Below are positions 1 to 6,669 of a stretch of DNA of 9,094 bases, piece after piece. The stretch covers positions 6,491-15,584 of the forward strand of contig DJML01000078.1 in the NCBI GenBank assembly GCA_002436505.1, read 5' to 3'. The notes beneath the pieces are model-generated. The model saw nothing but the letters and a program-made list of their open reading frames with translations. It was not told the origin of the DNA and searched no databases. Source of the stretch: Bacteroidetes bacterium UBA6491. GTDB taxonomy: Bacteria > Bacteroidota > Bacteroidia > NS11-12g > UBA9320. The position numbers and the translations under genes are program-made. Positions within the stretch are counted from its first letter, which is position 1; each line of letters opens with the position of its first letter.

Positions 1-458
1 ATGTTGACGAAAGATACCATCTGGAGCTATCTACTCGTGCGGCATGTGCCTTTTTTAAGGATGCATATAAAACAACCGGAAGCTGGACATTGGCCGCTGC
101 CTCATACAACAGAGGCGTTTCGGGTATTTCTCGTGCTCTTGAAAACCAAAATGTTACAAACTATTATGATCTTTTGTTAAACAGCGAAACCTCACGCTAT
201 GTTCCACGAGTTATTGCCATTAAATACATCTTTGCATCACCGGAAAAGTATGGGTTTATAATAAAAAACGGGCAGTCCTATCGTTCGCAACCAGCTAAAA
301 AAATAGAAATTGATCGTGACATACCTGATCTGGTACAATTTGCTAAAGACAATGGAACCAATTACAAGAACCTGAAACTTATGAACCCCTGGCTCCTGAA
401 TGATCGCTTGCCTGCTAATGGGAAAAAATACATCATTCTGGTGCCCGACCGGTCCTGA
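1..458 (+). CDS. MltD-like membrane-bound lytic murein transglycosylase, 3' part only
   Basis: This is the C-terminal 151 residues of a GH23-type lytic transglycosylase, an envelope enzyme that cleaves the MurNAc-GlcNAc bond of peptidoglycan and leaves a 1,6-anhydro end. The reading frame is open from position 3, so the gene begins left of the window, and the ATG at 90 is internal. Seen directly: an opening V-D-E-R followed by S-T-R-A-A, the usual segment after the catalytic core, then an A-A-A-S-Y-N-R-G motif matching the family's substrate-binding A-Y-N-x-G, then Y-V-P-R-V-I-A. The catalytic Glu lies upstream and cannot be checked. The last 50 or so residues (A-K-D-N-G, N-Y-K-N-L-K, N-P-W-L, ending in I-I-L-V-P) resemble a degenerate LysM-like tail common in Bacteroidota MltD proteins. 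The gene converges on the PIG-L gene with a 40-nt gap and no clear terminator. The family call is firm; the exact MltD subtype is inferred. Confidence 0.88.
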   Translation, partial: VDERYHLELSTRAACAFFKDAYKTTGSWTLAAASYNRGVSGISRALENQNVTNYYDLLLNSETSRYVPRVIAIKYIFASPEKYGFIIKNGQSYRSQPAKKIEIDRDIPDLVQFAKDNGTNYKNLKLMNPWLLNDRLPANGKKYIILVPDRS

Positions 459-498
459 TCCATTGCCCTTTAGTTTCTCATGATACCGGCTCCTCTTT

Positions 499-3027
499 TT
501 ATGGGTTGCTAAGGAGATTTGCCATCAAACGGTACGAACCAGGTACTCCGGCAGGAAACTGTCTGAAAAAAGACAACCCGGTATACACAAACCTTCCTTT
601 ACCAAATCCGGCAACAAGTATGCTCCCTTCGCTTGGCGTTTCCCCTATATCTGCAATACGTATTACTGTTTGATATTCGTCTGCCCACGACCCGGGAAAA
701 TACAGGCCGCGTTCCTGTACCCAATTACTGAAGTCTTCCTGAGTTATCTTATTCGGCCAATCGAGAATTTTATTGTTTGCTTCGATAAATTCAACTTTTG
801 CGTTCTCCTCAGTCACCCTCTCCCGCGATAATTCAATGGGGTATGGGCCAATGTCCGTTGTAACCAGCCTGTGGGCAGTGTTGTACTGCACTACCACTAC
901 CCCGCCCTTCTGCACAAAAGCGTTTAACAAGCCGTTTATGTACGCCATTTCGTTTACTGTATTGTAGGCCCTGATCCCAACCACCACAGCGTCGTAGTTG
1001 CCAAGAACCTCTGACGAAATGTCCTGAGGGATTAGTTGATCCACCTCATATCCCATTAGAGATAAGGCGCCAGGCACCATATCTCCAGCTCCTTGTATAT
1101 AACCGATCCTTCTAATGTCGGGATCCGTAGCAATATCGATCCTAACCAACCGGGCTTCACAAGAATTAAAGATCGCCTGGGGAATGATATGATCGTATTT
1201 GATGAGTTGAAAACCCAGCCCATAAACATCTGTATCGGTTTTGAAATAGCCAGCTATTGTACCGTCATAATTCTCTTTTGTAGGGGTTATAGTGAATGTC
1301 ACCCGGCGGCGGTCTCCCCTTTTCTCTAGTTCTACATGGTGAAATTTTGGCTCACATGACCACCCTTCGGGAATATTCAGTTCAGCATAACCTGCTATAT
1401 TATCTGTTCCGGCTATAACCTCCATGGTAACATTTCTGGCCTTCTGATCTTTAAACAGGTAAACATCTTCCTCAAGGTCAACCATGACCGAAGGAGTGAC
1501 AATTAGCGGGTGTTTGACCTCTCCTTTAACAGGATCTGTGGCACTATAAACAATCGGAATCTTTCTGGTGATGTTGTTTCCGTTGATCGAAGCGGTGCAA
1601 TTGAAGAAAAGATTGTTTTCAATATTCGGGAGGCCTATCAACATTTGGTCATCCACGTGATACATCCCTGTTGTCGACTGGTTATTAAGCCAGTAAGGTT
1701 GCGAAATTGGCATCCGGTTTAAGGATATCTCCTGCTCAAACATTATTACACCCTGTGTCTTATTGTGGTTTGTGATCTTTTGCATTTTGTTTGGGCCGAA
1801 ACCGCATTCAGTAAGATCAAAGTCGATGTCAGGAACCCTGTTCACAGCTCGTACGTTCACTGTTATTTGATCTCCTGAAGCAACCAGTTCCTCTGAATAA
1901 GTTGCTTCAATGTATACGCCGGAACAGAGAAATATTATTTCATTGATCTGGTTGATCAGCCGGTGTCGTAAATGTTCATCCGTTGCCGCTGTTCTTTTTA
2001 TCGTTTTTAATAGTCCAAAAAGTTCGTCAACTGATCTTTGCGGAGAATTAATGCTATAGTTGCTGATGATCTTTTGAAGTTTCTTTTGATGGTCTCCAAG
2101 TCCTATCCTTCCCCATGAAAGATCAACACCATCAAATATGCCTTTCTCTACGGGTTCTCCCTTGATGATCTGCAGATATTCGTACTCTTCTCCGCGGTCC
2201 GGTGTGCTTCCAAAACCCTGACTTTTGTGGTGGCTTCTGCTCAGGGAAGCAATTTCGGAACAAGACAACCCCAATTCGCCAATATATTTGCTCACTTCCA
2301 GTTTTAAATATTTGCCTGGGTTTTCCTCAATTTCTTTGTCAAACGATTCTGCGCTTCCAAAAAACCACCAGCTTGTGTTCCAAAAAAGTCTCTTAGGTTG
2401 CCATATGCTTACGTATTCAAGTTGTTCTGGAAAGGCATCCGGATCTCCAGCAAGATCAAATGCTTCGGCGGCTAAGATTGCTGATGCCGTATGGTGGCCG
2501 TGGGTTGCCCTTCCCTCTCTTTTCTCTGTAGAAAAGCGTGTAATGATTACATCAGGTCTTGTTTTCCTGATGGCCCAGACCACATCTGCCAGTACCTTTT
2601 TTCTGTCCCAGATCGTAAAAGACTCTTCTGGCGTTTTTGAGTAACCAAAATCATTTGCCCTGGTAAACATTTGTTCTCCGCCGTCAGTCTTTCTTGCCTG
2701 CAGCAGTTCCTGTGTTCTGATAACCCCCAGACCATCTCTTATCTCCGGACCTACCAGGTTTTGCCCTCCATCCCCTCTGGTAAGGGAAAGATACGTGACG
2801 TTTGCTTTTAAGTCGTTGGTGATCCAGCTGATCAATCTCGTGTTCTCGTCATCTGGATGTGCAGCAATATACATTACCGAACCCGTGACCTCACATTTCA
2901 TGAGTTTATGTAAAATCTCAGAAGACGAAGTTGGCTGATGGTAAAAGTTCTGTGCTTTTAGATTGGCCCGAATCGCTATTAAAAGACAGGACAATAGCAA
3001 AACCTTTAGTTTAACAGGGTATCTCAT
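499..3027 (-). CDS. Large exported PIG-L/LmbE-family deacetylase with C-terminal GATase-like module
   Basis: This 842-residue protein has an N-terminal PIG-L (LmbE) domain, a zinc-dependent fold that usually removes N-acetyl groups from GlcNAc-type sugars. The first 25 residues look like a Sec signal peptide (K7-K9, hydrophobic 10-19) with cleavage likely before Gln26, so it is probably periplasmic or surface exposed. Zinc and catalytic motifs are visible: A-H-P-D-D-E at 56-61 and T-H-G-H-H at 175-179. Residues about 370-625 look beta-rich and include a NEW3-like stretch (P-E-G-W, then a conserved V-T-F-T-I-T-P). Residues 640-842 resemble a class I glutamine-amidotransferase/ThuA-like alpha-beta domain (G-Y-I-Q-G-A-G-D start, Y-D-A-V-V-V-G-I-R-A-Y, K-G-G-V-V-V-V-Q-Y). 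The ATG directly follows the TAA of the upstream phosphatase gene, so the two are probably cotranscribed. The length is far above the roughly 230 residues of BshB-type enzymes, so the substrate is unknown; extracellular glycan deacetylation is an inference. Confidence 0.88.
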   Translation of the reverse strand: MRYPVKLKVLLLSCLLIAIRANLKAQNFYHQPTSSSEILHKLMKCEVTGSVMYIAAHPDDENTRLISWITNDLKANVTYLSLTRGDGGQNLVGPEIRDGLGVIRTQELLQARKTDGGEQMFTRANDFGYSKTPEESFTIWDRKKVLADVVWAIRKTRPDVIITRFSTEKREGRATHGHHTASAILAAEAFDLAGDPDAFPEQLEYVSIWQPKRLFWNTSWWFFGSAESFDKEIEENPGKYLKLEVSKYIGELGLSCSEIASLSRSHHKSQGFGSTPDRGEEYEYLQIIKGEPVEKGIFDGVDLSWGRIGLGDHQKKLQKIISNYSINSPQRSVDELFGLLKTIKRTAATDEHLRHRLINQINEIIFLCSGVYIEATYSEELVASGDQITVNVRAVNRVPDIDFDLTECGFGPNKMQKITNHNKTQGVIMFEQEISLNRMPISQPYWLNNQSTTGMYHVDDQMLIGLPNIENNLFFNCTASINGNNITRKIPIVYSATDPVKGEVKHPLIVTPSVMVDLEEDVYLFKDQKARNVTMEVIAGTDNIAGYAELNIPEGWSCEPKFHHVELEKRGDRRRVTFTITPTKENYDGTIAGYFKTDTDVYGLGFQLIKYDHIIPQAIFNSCEARLVRIDIATDPDIRRIGYIQGAGDMVPGALSLMGYEVDQLIPQDISSEVLGNYDAVVVGIRAYNTVNEMAYINGLLNAFVQKGGVVVVQYNTAHRLVTTDIGPYPIELSRERVTEENAKVEFIEANNKILDWPNKITQEDFSNWVQERGLYFPGSWADEYQTVIRIADIGETPSEGSILVAGFGKGRFVYTGLSFFRQFPAGVPGSYRLMANLLSNP

Positions 3028-3525
3028 TTATATATTTTTTATCTCCCGGATCTTTTTTAGAAAGGAGCTCACGCTTTTGTCAAGTATATTAAAAACCTCA
3101 TTAAATCCCTCTCTGCCTCCATAATAAGGGTCAGGAACATCACTTCGGGGGTTTTCGGGATCATATATCCTCATTAACTCAATTTTTGCAGTAAAATCAT
3201 CATTTGTTAACGCATAAATGTTTCTTTGGTTTGAGCCATCCATAGCAAGGATGTGATCATAATAATAAAGATCGTCTATTTTAATTTGGCGTGCTCGAGA
3301 AATTAACTCAATGCCGTTCTCTCTTGCCGTGTTCCTCATTCTTTCATCAGGAAGCGCCCCCACATGATAATCTGCCGTGCCTGCACTATCTACCACAAAA
3401 AGATCGTTGATCCCTTGTGCTTCAATCTTTGCCAGCAACAGGCCTTCTGCCATAGGAGACCGGCAAATATTTCCGAGACAAACAAACAACACTTTCACTT
3501 TTTCCATTGGGTTCGAAATTATCAT
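3028..3525 (-). CDS. Low-molecular-weight protein tyrosine phosphatase
   Basis: This is a cytoplasmic phosphatase of the LMW-PTP family, which hydrolyses phosphotyrosine (or arginine phosphate in some members) through a phosphocysteine intermediate. Counting from the longest start, the P-loop C-L-G-N-I-C-R-S gives nucleophile Cys16 and Arg22 (CX5R). S-A-G-T follows at 47-50, and the general-acid loop V-P-D-P-Y-Y has Asp132. All catalytic residues are therefore present, and the length (165 or 159 residues) is normal. Two starts are possible: ATG at 3525, or ATG at 3507, which gives M-E-K-V-K-V-L-F-V-C, closer to the usual family N-terminus. Neither has a clear ribosome binding site, and I slightly prefer 3507. 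The gene is divergent from the DUF456 gene and is followed without a gap by the PIG-L gene. Arsenate reductases share this fold, but the D-P-Y-Y loop fits a phosphatase. The physiological substrate cannot be read from the sequence. Confidence 0.93.
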   Translation of the reverse strand: MIISNPMEKVKVLFVCLGNICRSPMAEGLLLAKIEAQGINDLFVVDSAGTADYHVGALPDERMRNTARENGIELISRARQIKIDDLYYYDHILAMDGSNQRNIYALTNDDFTAKIELMRIYDPENPRSDVPDPYYGGREGFNEVFNILDKSVSSFLKKIREIKNI

Positions 3526-3565
3526 TCTTTTTCTTTGTCGGCGTTTACACTGCCTTATTAATCTT

Positions 3566-3573
3566 TATCTTCG
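3566..3573 (+). promoter_or_regulatory. Possible -7 box of the DUF456 gene
   Basis: TATCTTCG matches the Bacteroidota -7 consensus TAnnTTTG at five of its six fixed positions. It ends 7 nt before the ATG at 3581, about the same geometry as the better box at 4288-4295. A TTTA at 3544-3547 sits 18 nt upstream as a weak -33 candidate. The leader would be only a few nucleotides long. The call is tentative because of the mismatch and the weak -33 element. Confidence 0.25.
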
Positions 3574-3580
3574 GCTTATT

Positions 3581-4063
3581 ATGGATTGGATCATAGTTAT
3601 CGCAGGCATTTTTTTACTCATTACCGGCTTAGCCGGCTGCGTTTTTCCGGTAATACCCGGACCACCTATTGCATATGGTGCCCTGCTGCTGTTGTTACTG
3701 CATTCTTCGGCCAGTGCAAATATCTCCACAGGAACTTACATTTGGCTTGGATCAGGCGTTGTGGCTGTGTTGGTTCTTGATTTTATTCTTCCTGTTATTG
3801 GGGCGAAAAGGACCGGCGGGACAAAAGCTGGCAAAATAGGAAGTACCATTGGATTGGTATTCAGCCTTTTCCTAAACCCAATTATGATAATAATCGGTCC
3901 TTTTATTGGCGCTGTGGTCGGTGAACTGCTGGCGGGACAAACACAGAAGACTGCACTCAGGTCCGGACTAGGATCTTTCCTCGGGTTTCTGACCGGAACT
4001 TTTCTTAAAATAATCGTAACCGGGTTCGTCGCATATACCTTTGTTCATGCATTGATAGGATAA
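3581..4063 (+). CDS. DUF456 family inner-membrane protein
   Basis: This 160-residue integral membrane protein is of the DUF456 family, whose function is unknown. Seen directly: a first hydrophobic helix (about 3-20) running into G-C-V-F-P-V-I-P-G-P-P (19-29), the glycine- and proline-rich signature of the family, followed by hydrophobic stretches at about 31-41, 54-74, 88-113 (rich in Gly, G-P-F-I-G-A-V-V-G-E) and 128-157. A polar loop A-K-R-T-G-G-T-K-A-G (75-84) separates the halves. The reading frame is open further upstream to an ATG at 3377, but that extension lies antisense to the phosphatase gene and is not plausible; ATG 3581 gives the normal family N-terminus. The gene is divergent from the phosphatase (55-73 nt gap, depending on the phosphatase start). 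An 18-nt gap separates its stop from the next small membrane-protein gene, which suggests cotranscription. Confidence 0.85.
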   Translation: MDWIIVIAGIFLLITGLAGCVFPVIPGPPIAYGALLLLLLHSSASANISTGTYIWLGSGVVAVLVLDFILPVIGAKRTGGTKAGKIGSTIGLVFSLFLNPIMIIIGPFIGAVVGELLAGQTQKTALRSGLGSFLGFLTGTFLKIIVTGFVAYTFVHALIG

Positions 4064-4081
4064 TCTCTTAAATTTGATTTT

Positions 4082-4249
4082 ATGCAACGAAAAACTTTTT
4101 TCATTATCAGCTCAATTGCCTTGTTCGCCCTTGGTCTTGCCATGGTTATTATAGGCGTCAGAAACAATATGACCCCACCGACACTTACAGGTATCGGTTT
4201 CTGGATAATTGCACAAGTGATCATGTACCTGGGTCGCTCTATGAAATAG
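4082..4249 (+). CDS. Small two-helix membrane protein, 55 residues, unknown function
   Basis: An ATG 18 nt after the DUF456 stop opens a 55-codon frame ending in TAG. The product starts M-Q-R-K-T (positively charged), then has a strongly hydrophobic helix at about 6-25, a short polar loop (R-N-N-M-T-P-P-T, 27-34), a second hydrophobic stretch at about 35-51 with G-I-G-F-W-I-I-A-Q, and a basic tail G-R-S-M-K. This is the pattern of a real two-helix inner-membrane protein with both ends inside the cell, rather than of random sequence. I do not recognise a named family. Its position directly behind DUF456, with the next promoter-like box only after its stop, suggests it belongs to the DUF456 transcript and perhaps works with that membrane protein, which is inference only. 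It is short enough that automated gene calling could miss it. Confidence 0.68.
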   Translation: MQRKTFFIISSIALFALGLAMVIIGVRNNMTPPTLTGIGFWIIAQVIMYLGRSMK

Positions 4250-4287
4250 TCCAGGCATGAATCGGTTTTACATCAGAATGTTGCCCT

Positions 4288-4295
4288 TATCTTTG
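4288..4295 (+). promoter_or_regulatory. Bacteroidota -7 promoter box that decides the oxidoreductase start
   Basis: TATCTTTG is a perfect match to the -7 consensus TAnnTTTG. The -33 element is weak: only TTTT at 4266-4269, 18 nt upstream. Transcription would begin around 4299-4303, downstream of the first in-frame ATG (4298) and just before the second (4307). This favours translation from 4307 with a leader of only a few nucleotides. Confidence 0.5.
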
Positions 4296-4306
4296 CGATG
4301 ATATTC

Positions 4307-5254
4307 ATGAAGAACAGAATTACCGGTCTTTTTGGCATTAAGTATCCTGTTATCCAGGCTGGGATGATCTGGTGCAGTGGTTGGCGTCTGGCGGCGGCGG
4401 TTAGCAATGAAGGCGGTTTGGGCCTGATAGGTGCCGGAAGCATGTACCCCGATGTTTTGCGTGAACATATTCAAAAATGCAAAACCGCCACAGATAAGCC
4501 TTTCGGTGTGAACGTTCCTTTGCTGTATCCTGATATTGATCAGATAATGCAAATTATTCGAGAAGAAGAAGTGAAGATCGTCTTTACGTCAGCAGGGAAC
4601 CCTGCGACCTGGACCCCATTCCTTAAAGAACACGGAATCACCACAGTTCACGTAATATCAAATGTCAAATTCGCCAAAAAAGCTGAAAGCTCAGGTGTAG
4701 ATGCCGTGGTAGCTGAAGGTTTTGAGGCAGGCGGGCACAATGGAAGAGAAGAGACCACCACAATGGTTCTGGTGCCTCATGTTGTTGACGAGGTAACCAT
4801 TCCTGTGATCGCAGCTGGAGGAATTGGTTCAGGCAGGACCATGGCAGCAGCAATGGCGCTAGGCGCAGAAGGGGTGCAGATAGGCAGCCGTTTCGCCGCA
4901 TCAGAAGAATCATCGGCGCATTTAAATTTTAAAGAAAAGATCGTTGAAGCTACCGAAGGGAGCACTAAATTGAGCTTGAAAAAACTGGTGCCTGTACGTC
5001 TTTTAAAGAACAAGTTCTTTGACACCGTTGCAGAAGCAGAGGAACGATGCGCGTCCATTGAAGAGCTTGTTGATCTGCTTGGAAGAGCCCGTGCCAAAAG
5101 AGGGATGTTTGAAGGCGATATGGATGAAGGCGAGCTTGAGATAGGACAAATCAGTGGTTATATTCATGAGATAAAACCAGCTGCCGTTATTGTTAAAGAG
5201 ATAATTGCAGAATATAACCTTACAGTTGAAAAAATTGGGAGACAGAAATATTAA
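4307..5254 (+). CDS. FMN-dependent NAD(P)H oxidoreductase, nitronate monooxygenase / FabK-like
   Basis: This is a TIM-barrel flavoenzyme of the 2-nitropropane dioxygenase family, about 315 residues. Members either oxidise alkyl nitronates or, as FabK, reduce enoyl-ACP. Residue numbers here count from the ATG at 4298. Seen directly: K-Y-P-V-I-Q-A-G-M near the start (16-23), S-N-E-G-G-L-G (36-42), E-G-F-E-A-G-G-H-N-G at 140-149 with the conserved His147, A-A-G-G-I-G-S-G-R (172-180) and G-A-E-G-V-Q-I-G-S-R-F (189-199); the last two form the FMN phosphate site. The tail has G-E-L-E-I-G-Q. The ATG at 4307 is preferred because it gives the usual M-K-N-R-I-T-x-L-F-G start and because the promoter-like box at 4288-4295 would place the transcript start after the ATG at 4298. 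The protease gene starts inside its 3' end. Family membership is firm; nitronate monooxygenase versus enoyl-ACP reductase cannot be settled from sequence alone. Confidence 0.87.
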   Translation: MKNRITGLFGIKYPVIQAGMIWCSGWRLAAAVSNEGGLGLIGAGSMYPDVLREHIQKCKTATDKPFGVNVPLLYPDIDQIMQIIREEEVKIVFTSAGNPATWTPFLKEHGITTVHVISNVKFAKKAESSGVDAVVAEGFEAGGHNGREETTTMVLVPHVVDEVTIPVIAAGGIGSGRTMAAAMALGAEGVQIGSRFAASEESSAHLNFKEKIVEATEGSTKLSLKKLVPVRLLKNKFFDTVAEAEERCASIEELVDLLGRARAKRGMFEGDMDEGELEIGQISGYIHEIKPAAVIVKEIIAEYNLTVEKIGRQKY

Positions 5255-6521
5255 CGAAACAAAGGTCCTGGAGACCGACAACCCTGAATACAATCTTTGG
5301 GAATTAAAAAATGGCATTCGCGTTTTTTACAAACAGGTGAAAAGCACGCGAATTATGCACTGTGGCTATTTTATTGATGCCGGGTCTCGTGACGAAAAGA
5401 CCAATGAAGCAGGACTAGCACACTTAATAGAGCACATGCTTTTTAAAGGTACAAGGAAGAGATCGGCGACAAGAATTCTTAACCGCCTGGAGGTTGTCGG
5501 AGGAGAGCTGAACGCATTTACGACAAAGGATAAAACAATTATTTATGCTTCAATTGTTGCAGACCACACCCTAAGAGCCATTGACCTCCTTACTGACATC
5601 ACTTTTTATTCTGTTTTTCCTGACAAAGAACTTGAAAAAGAGAAAAAAGTAATTTATGAAGAGATCGATATGTACCTGGACACTCCTGAGGAACGGATCT
5701 TTGATGATTTTCAGGAAAAGGTCTATGCAAATCACCCGCTTGGCGTTAACATTCTGGGAACAAAGGATCATATTGCTAAATTTTCCAGAAAGAATATTCT
5801 GGCCTTTATAAAGCGAAACTATGCCTCTAACCGCATTGTCGTTGGAGGTGTTGGACCCTGGTCACCCGGACGGTTTATCCGAATGTTAGAAAAGATCGTC
5901 GCTCCCGTTAAGATCAATCCAGGTGATTTTCATAGAAATACATTTGAGAAATACCGGCCATTTAACACAAAGGAGAAAACTACGTTTGTTCAATCTCATA
6001 CCATGGTCGGGGGTCCGGCGTATCCCCAGGAGCACGAACTTAGACCGGCTCTAATGCTGCTGATAAACATACTGGCAGGACCAAGCCTTAACTCAAGATT
6101 AAATCTGCTACTCAGGGAGAAACATGCATATACCTACAGTGTAGAAGCATCCTATCAAACACTCACTGATACTGGTCTTTTCAATATTTACTGGTCGTGT
6201 GAAGCATCAAACAACCAGAAGGTATTAAAATTGGTATTGGCTGAGCTAAACAGGTGGAAAAAGCCATTATTGTCTGAATTTCAGCTAAATAAATATAAGC
6301 AACAATTCAAAGGACAAATGATAATGGGAGAAGAAAGCAATTTGAGCCTTATGTTTTTGCTGGGTAAAAGCATTCTTGATCTGGAGAAGGTGGAGTCTCT
6401 GGAATATGATCTGGAGAAAGTAGATAACATAACCAATGAACAGCTGGTTCAGGTGGCAAATGAGATTTTTTCCAAAGACAACTTAAGTACGCTCAACTAC
6501 CTTCCGGAAAGCAACAATTAA
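5205..6521 (+). CDS. M16 family zinc metalloprotease (processing-peptidase type)
   Basis: This is a 438-residue peptidase of family M16, the insulinase/mitochondrial processing peptidase group. Zinc ligands are visible in the inverted motif H-L-I-E-H (His73, Glu76, His77), with the distal glutamate in V-I-Y-E-E-I at Glu152 or Glu153. The C-terminal half carries L-R-E-K-H-A-Y-T-Y, matching the conserved Arg/Tyr pair (Arg304, Tyr311) that binds substrate in active M16B enzymes, so a single chain appears to hold both functional sites. There is no signal peptide, so it is probably cytoplasmic. The length is normal for bacterial M16B members (about 410-440). The ATG at 5205 lies 50 nt inside the oxidoreductase gene; no other ATG occurs in frame until well past the conserved start, though TTG at 5226 or 5235 is possible. 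It shares the oxidoreductase transcript and ends before a hairpin terminator. Its substrate is unknown. Confidence 0.9.
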   Translation: MQNITLQLKKLGDRNINETKVLETDNPEYNLWELKNGIRVFYKQVKSTRIMHCGYFIDAGSRDEKTNEAGLAHLIEHMLFKGTRKRSATRILNRLEVVGGELNAFTTKDKTIIYASIVADHTLRAIDLLTDITFYSVFPDKELEKEKKVIYEEIDMYLDTPEERIFDDFQEKVYANHPLGVNILGTKDHIAKFSRKNILAFIKRNYASNRIVVGGVGPWSPGRFIRMLEKIVAPVKINPGDFHRNTFEKYRPFNTKEKTTFVQSHTMVGGPAYPQEHELRPALMLLINILAGPSLNSRLNLLLREKHAYTYSVEASYQTLTDTGLFNIYWSCEASNNQKVLKLVLAELNRWKKPLLSEFQLNKYKQQFKGQMIMGEESNLSLMFLLGKSILDLEKVESLEYDLEKVDNITNEQLVQVANEIFSKDNLSTLNYLPESNN

Positions 6522-6545
6522 TATATAAGAAGTTATTCGGTCAAT

Positions 6546-6576
6546 AAAAAAGCCCTGCTAACAGCAAGGCCTTTTT
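6546..6576. terminator. Bidirectional intrinsic terminator between the M16 gene and tRNA-Pro
   Basis: A hairpin is formed by A-tract + GCC-C-TGCT (6546-6559), loop AAC, and AGCA-A-GGCC + T-tract (6563-6576), with two mismatches (6551/6571 and 6555/6567). The left A-run becomes a T-run on the other strand, so it can stop transcripts from both sides. It sits 24 nt after the protease stop and immediately beyond the 3' end of the tRNA, exactly where both convergent units need a terminator. Confidence 0.75.
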
Positions 6577-6577
6577 G

Positions 6578-6652
6578 TCGGGGTGACTGGATTCGAACCA
6601 GCGACCACACGCCCCCCAGACGTGTACTCTAACCGGGCTGAGCTACACCCCG
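6578..6652 (-). tRNA. tRNA-Pro (anticodon GGG)
   Basis: On the minus strand this reads as a full cloverleaf. A perfect 7-bp acceptor stem is formed by CGGGGTG and CACCCCG, followed by discriminator A (from 6578). The D arm starts TAGCTCAG and closes with GAGT. The anticodon stem is CACGT/GCGTG (one G-U pair) around the 7-nt loop CTGGGGG, giving anticodon GGG with G at position 37, typical for proline tRNAs. The T arm has TTCGAAT between GCTGG and CCAGT. The CCA end is not encoded (CAA follows the discriminator), so it must be added enzymatically. GGG reads CCC and CCU codons. The gene lies 39 nt downstream of pheS on the same strand, with its own -7 box candidate in that gap. Confidence 0.96.
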
Positions 6653-6661
6653 AATTATTTA

Positions 6662-6669
6662 CAAAGATA
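6662..6669 (-). promoter_or_regulatory. -7 promoter box for tRNA-Pro
   Basis: On the minus strand the sequence reads TATCTTTG, a perfect TAnnTTTG match, ending 9 nt before the first tRNA base, so the primary transcript would carry only a very short 5' extension. A proper -33 TTTG at the expected 19-21 nt is missing; the nearest TTTG (plus 6680-6683) is 10 nt away. A 6-bp inverted repeat (6666-6680) overlaps the box. Confidence 0.45.

Noticed and set aside
459..498. Terminator between the transglycosylase and PIG-L genes
   Set aside because: Only scattered CCGG matches and a short T-run were found; no stable hairpin next to a T-tract on either strand.
2225..2644. 139-codon plus-strand frame inside the PIG-L gene
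   Set aside because: It is antisense to the catalytic PIG-L domain, low in recognisable motifs, and has no promoter or ribosome site; it is a mirror of the real gene.
499..3525. Bacillithiol biosynthesis (BshB-type) reading of the PIG-L and phosphatase pair
   Set aside because: BshB enzymes are cytoplasmic and about 230 residues. This protein has a signal peptide, 842 residues and extra domains, and no bshA or bshC is present.
3028..3525. Arsenate reductase (ArsC, LMW-PTP type)
   Set aside because: The D-P-Y-Y acid loop and full P-loop fit a tyrosine phosphatase, and no ars genes are nearby.
3377..3580. Upstream extension of the DUF456 frame to an ATG at 3377
   Set aside because: It runs antisense through the phosphatase P-loop region and its residues do not resemble a membrane protein or signal peptide; ATG 3581 gives the family's normal N-terminus.
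3508..3580. Promoter of the phosphatase/PIG-L pair on the minus strand
   Set aside because: No CAAAnnTA (the complement of TAnnTTTG) occurs in the divergent gap, so a specific site cannot be supported even though a promoter must exist nearby.
4777..5097. 106-codon minus-strand frame within the oxidoreductase
   Set aside because: It is Ser/Ala-rich composition produced by the opposite strand of a confirmed flavoenzyme gene, with no independent support.
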